Shown: piece after piece, positions 62,573 through 64,000 of the stretch
Numbering within the stretch: position 1 is the first letter of the stretch
How the letters are laid out: every line of letters begins with the position of its first letter
Origin: Mauremys mutica
Taxonomy: Eukaryota; Chordata; Testudines; Geoemydidae
Direction of reading: 5' to 3'
Length of the DNA: 64,000 bases
Assembly: GCF_020497125.1 (NCBI RefSeq)
Contig: NC_059079.1
Span: forward strand, 9,145,053-9,209,052
Program-made: the position numbers and the translations under genes
Notes under the pieces: model-generated
What the model was told of the DNA's origin: nothing
What the model saw: the letters and a program-made list of their open reading frames with translations, nothing else
The model's database searches: none

Positions 62573-64000
<1,428 letters not shown>

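Overview
This is a 64-kb piece of a vertebrate nuclear genome, most likely from a cryptodiran turtle. It is the 5' part of one gene, ELAVL4 (the neuronal RNA-binding protein HuD), on the + strand. The turtle inference rests on a tRNA-Thr-derived SINE whose 3' tail matches the CR1 LINE tail, several CR1 copies, and many short hAT-, Harbinger- and mariner-like elements. It also rests on a family ending 'ctaacacggctacccctctg' that I know from turtle genomes. I made no database search.

Layout. Positions 1 to about 8 kb are upstream flank with decayed transposons: a HARBI1-like transposase relic carrying a hAT-like insert, and a CR1 inside an older L2-tail repeat. About 8 to 13.3 kb is repeat-poor and looks like the ELAVL4 promoter region. 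Two alternative first coding exons can be read there directly. One encodes M-V-M (11281-11289, donor gtaggt). The other encodes M-E-W-N-G-L-K-M (11980-12003, donor gtaagt). Both end in phase 0 and fit exon 2 (33602-33842), which starts with four in-frame codons (IIST) before the internal MEPQ start. A 30,077-base intron follows. Exon 3 starts at 63920 and runs off the window. Exon 2 carries RNP2 of RRM1 and exon 3 carries RNP1, so this intron splits the first RNA-binding domain.

The introns are rich in transposable elements. Many can be delimited to the base by target-site duplications: hAT-like elements with 8-bp duplications (22409, 40889, 53580), a TA-flanked mariner-like element holding a GC-rich minisatellite (31441), and Harbinger-like elements (50495, 52778). 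There is also an RTE-like reverse-transcriptase relic (38440-39640) and several CR1 pieces on both strands. The most striking structures are two fold-back retroposons (59331 and 62378). Each is an inverted repeat but is flanked by a 12-13 bp direct duplication, as expected for target-primed reverse transcription.

No bacterial-type operon, CRISPR array, rRNA gene or intact tRNA gene was seen. Apart from ELAVL4 exons, no open frame longer than 60 codons looks like a functional gene. The GC-rich patches near 2.0, 22.7, 24.7 and 31.6 kb are transposon interiors, not CpG-island promoters.
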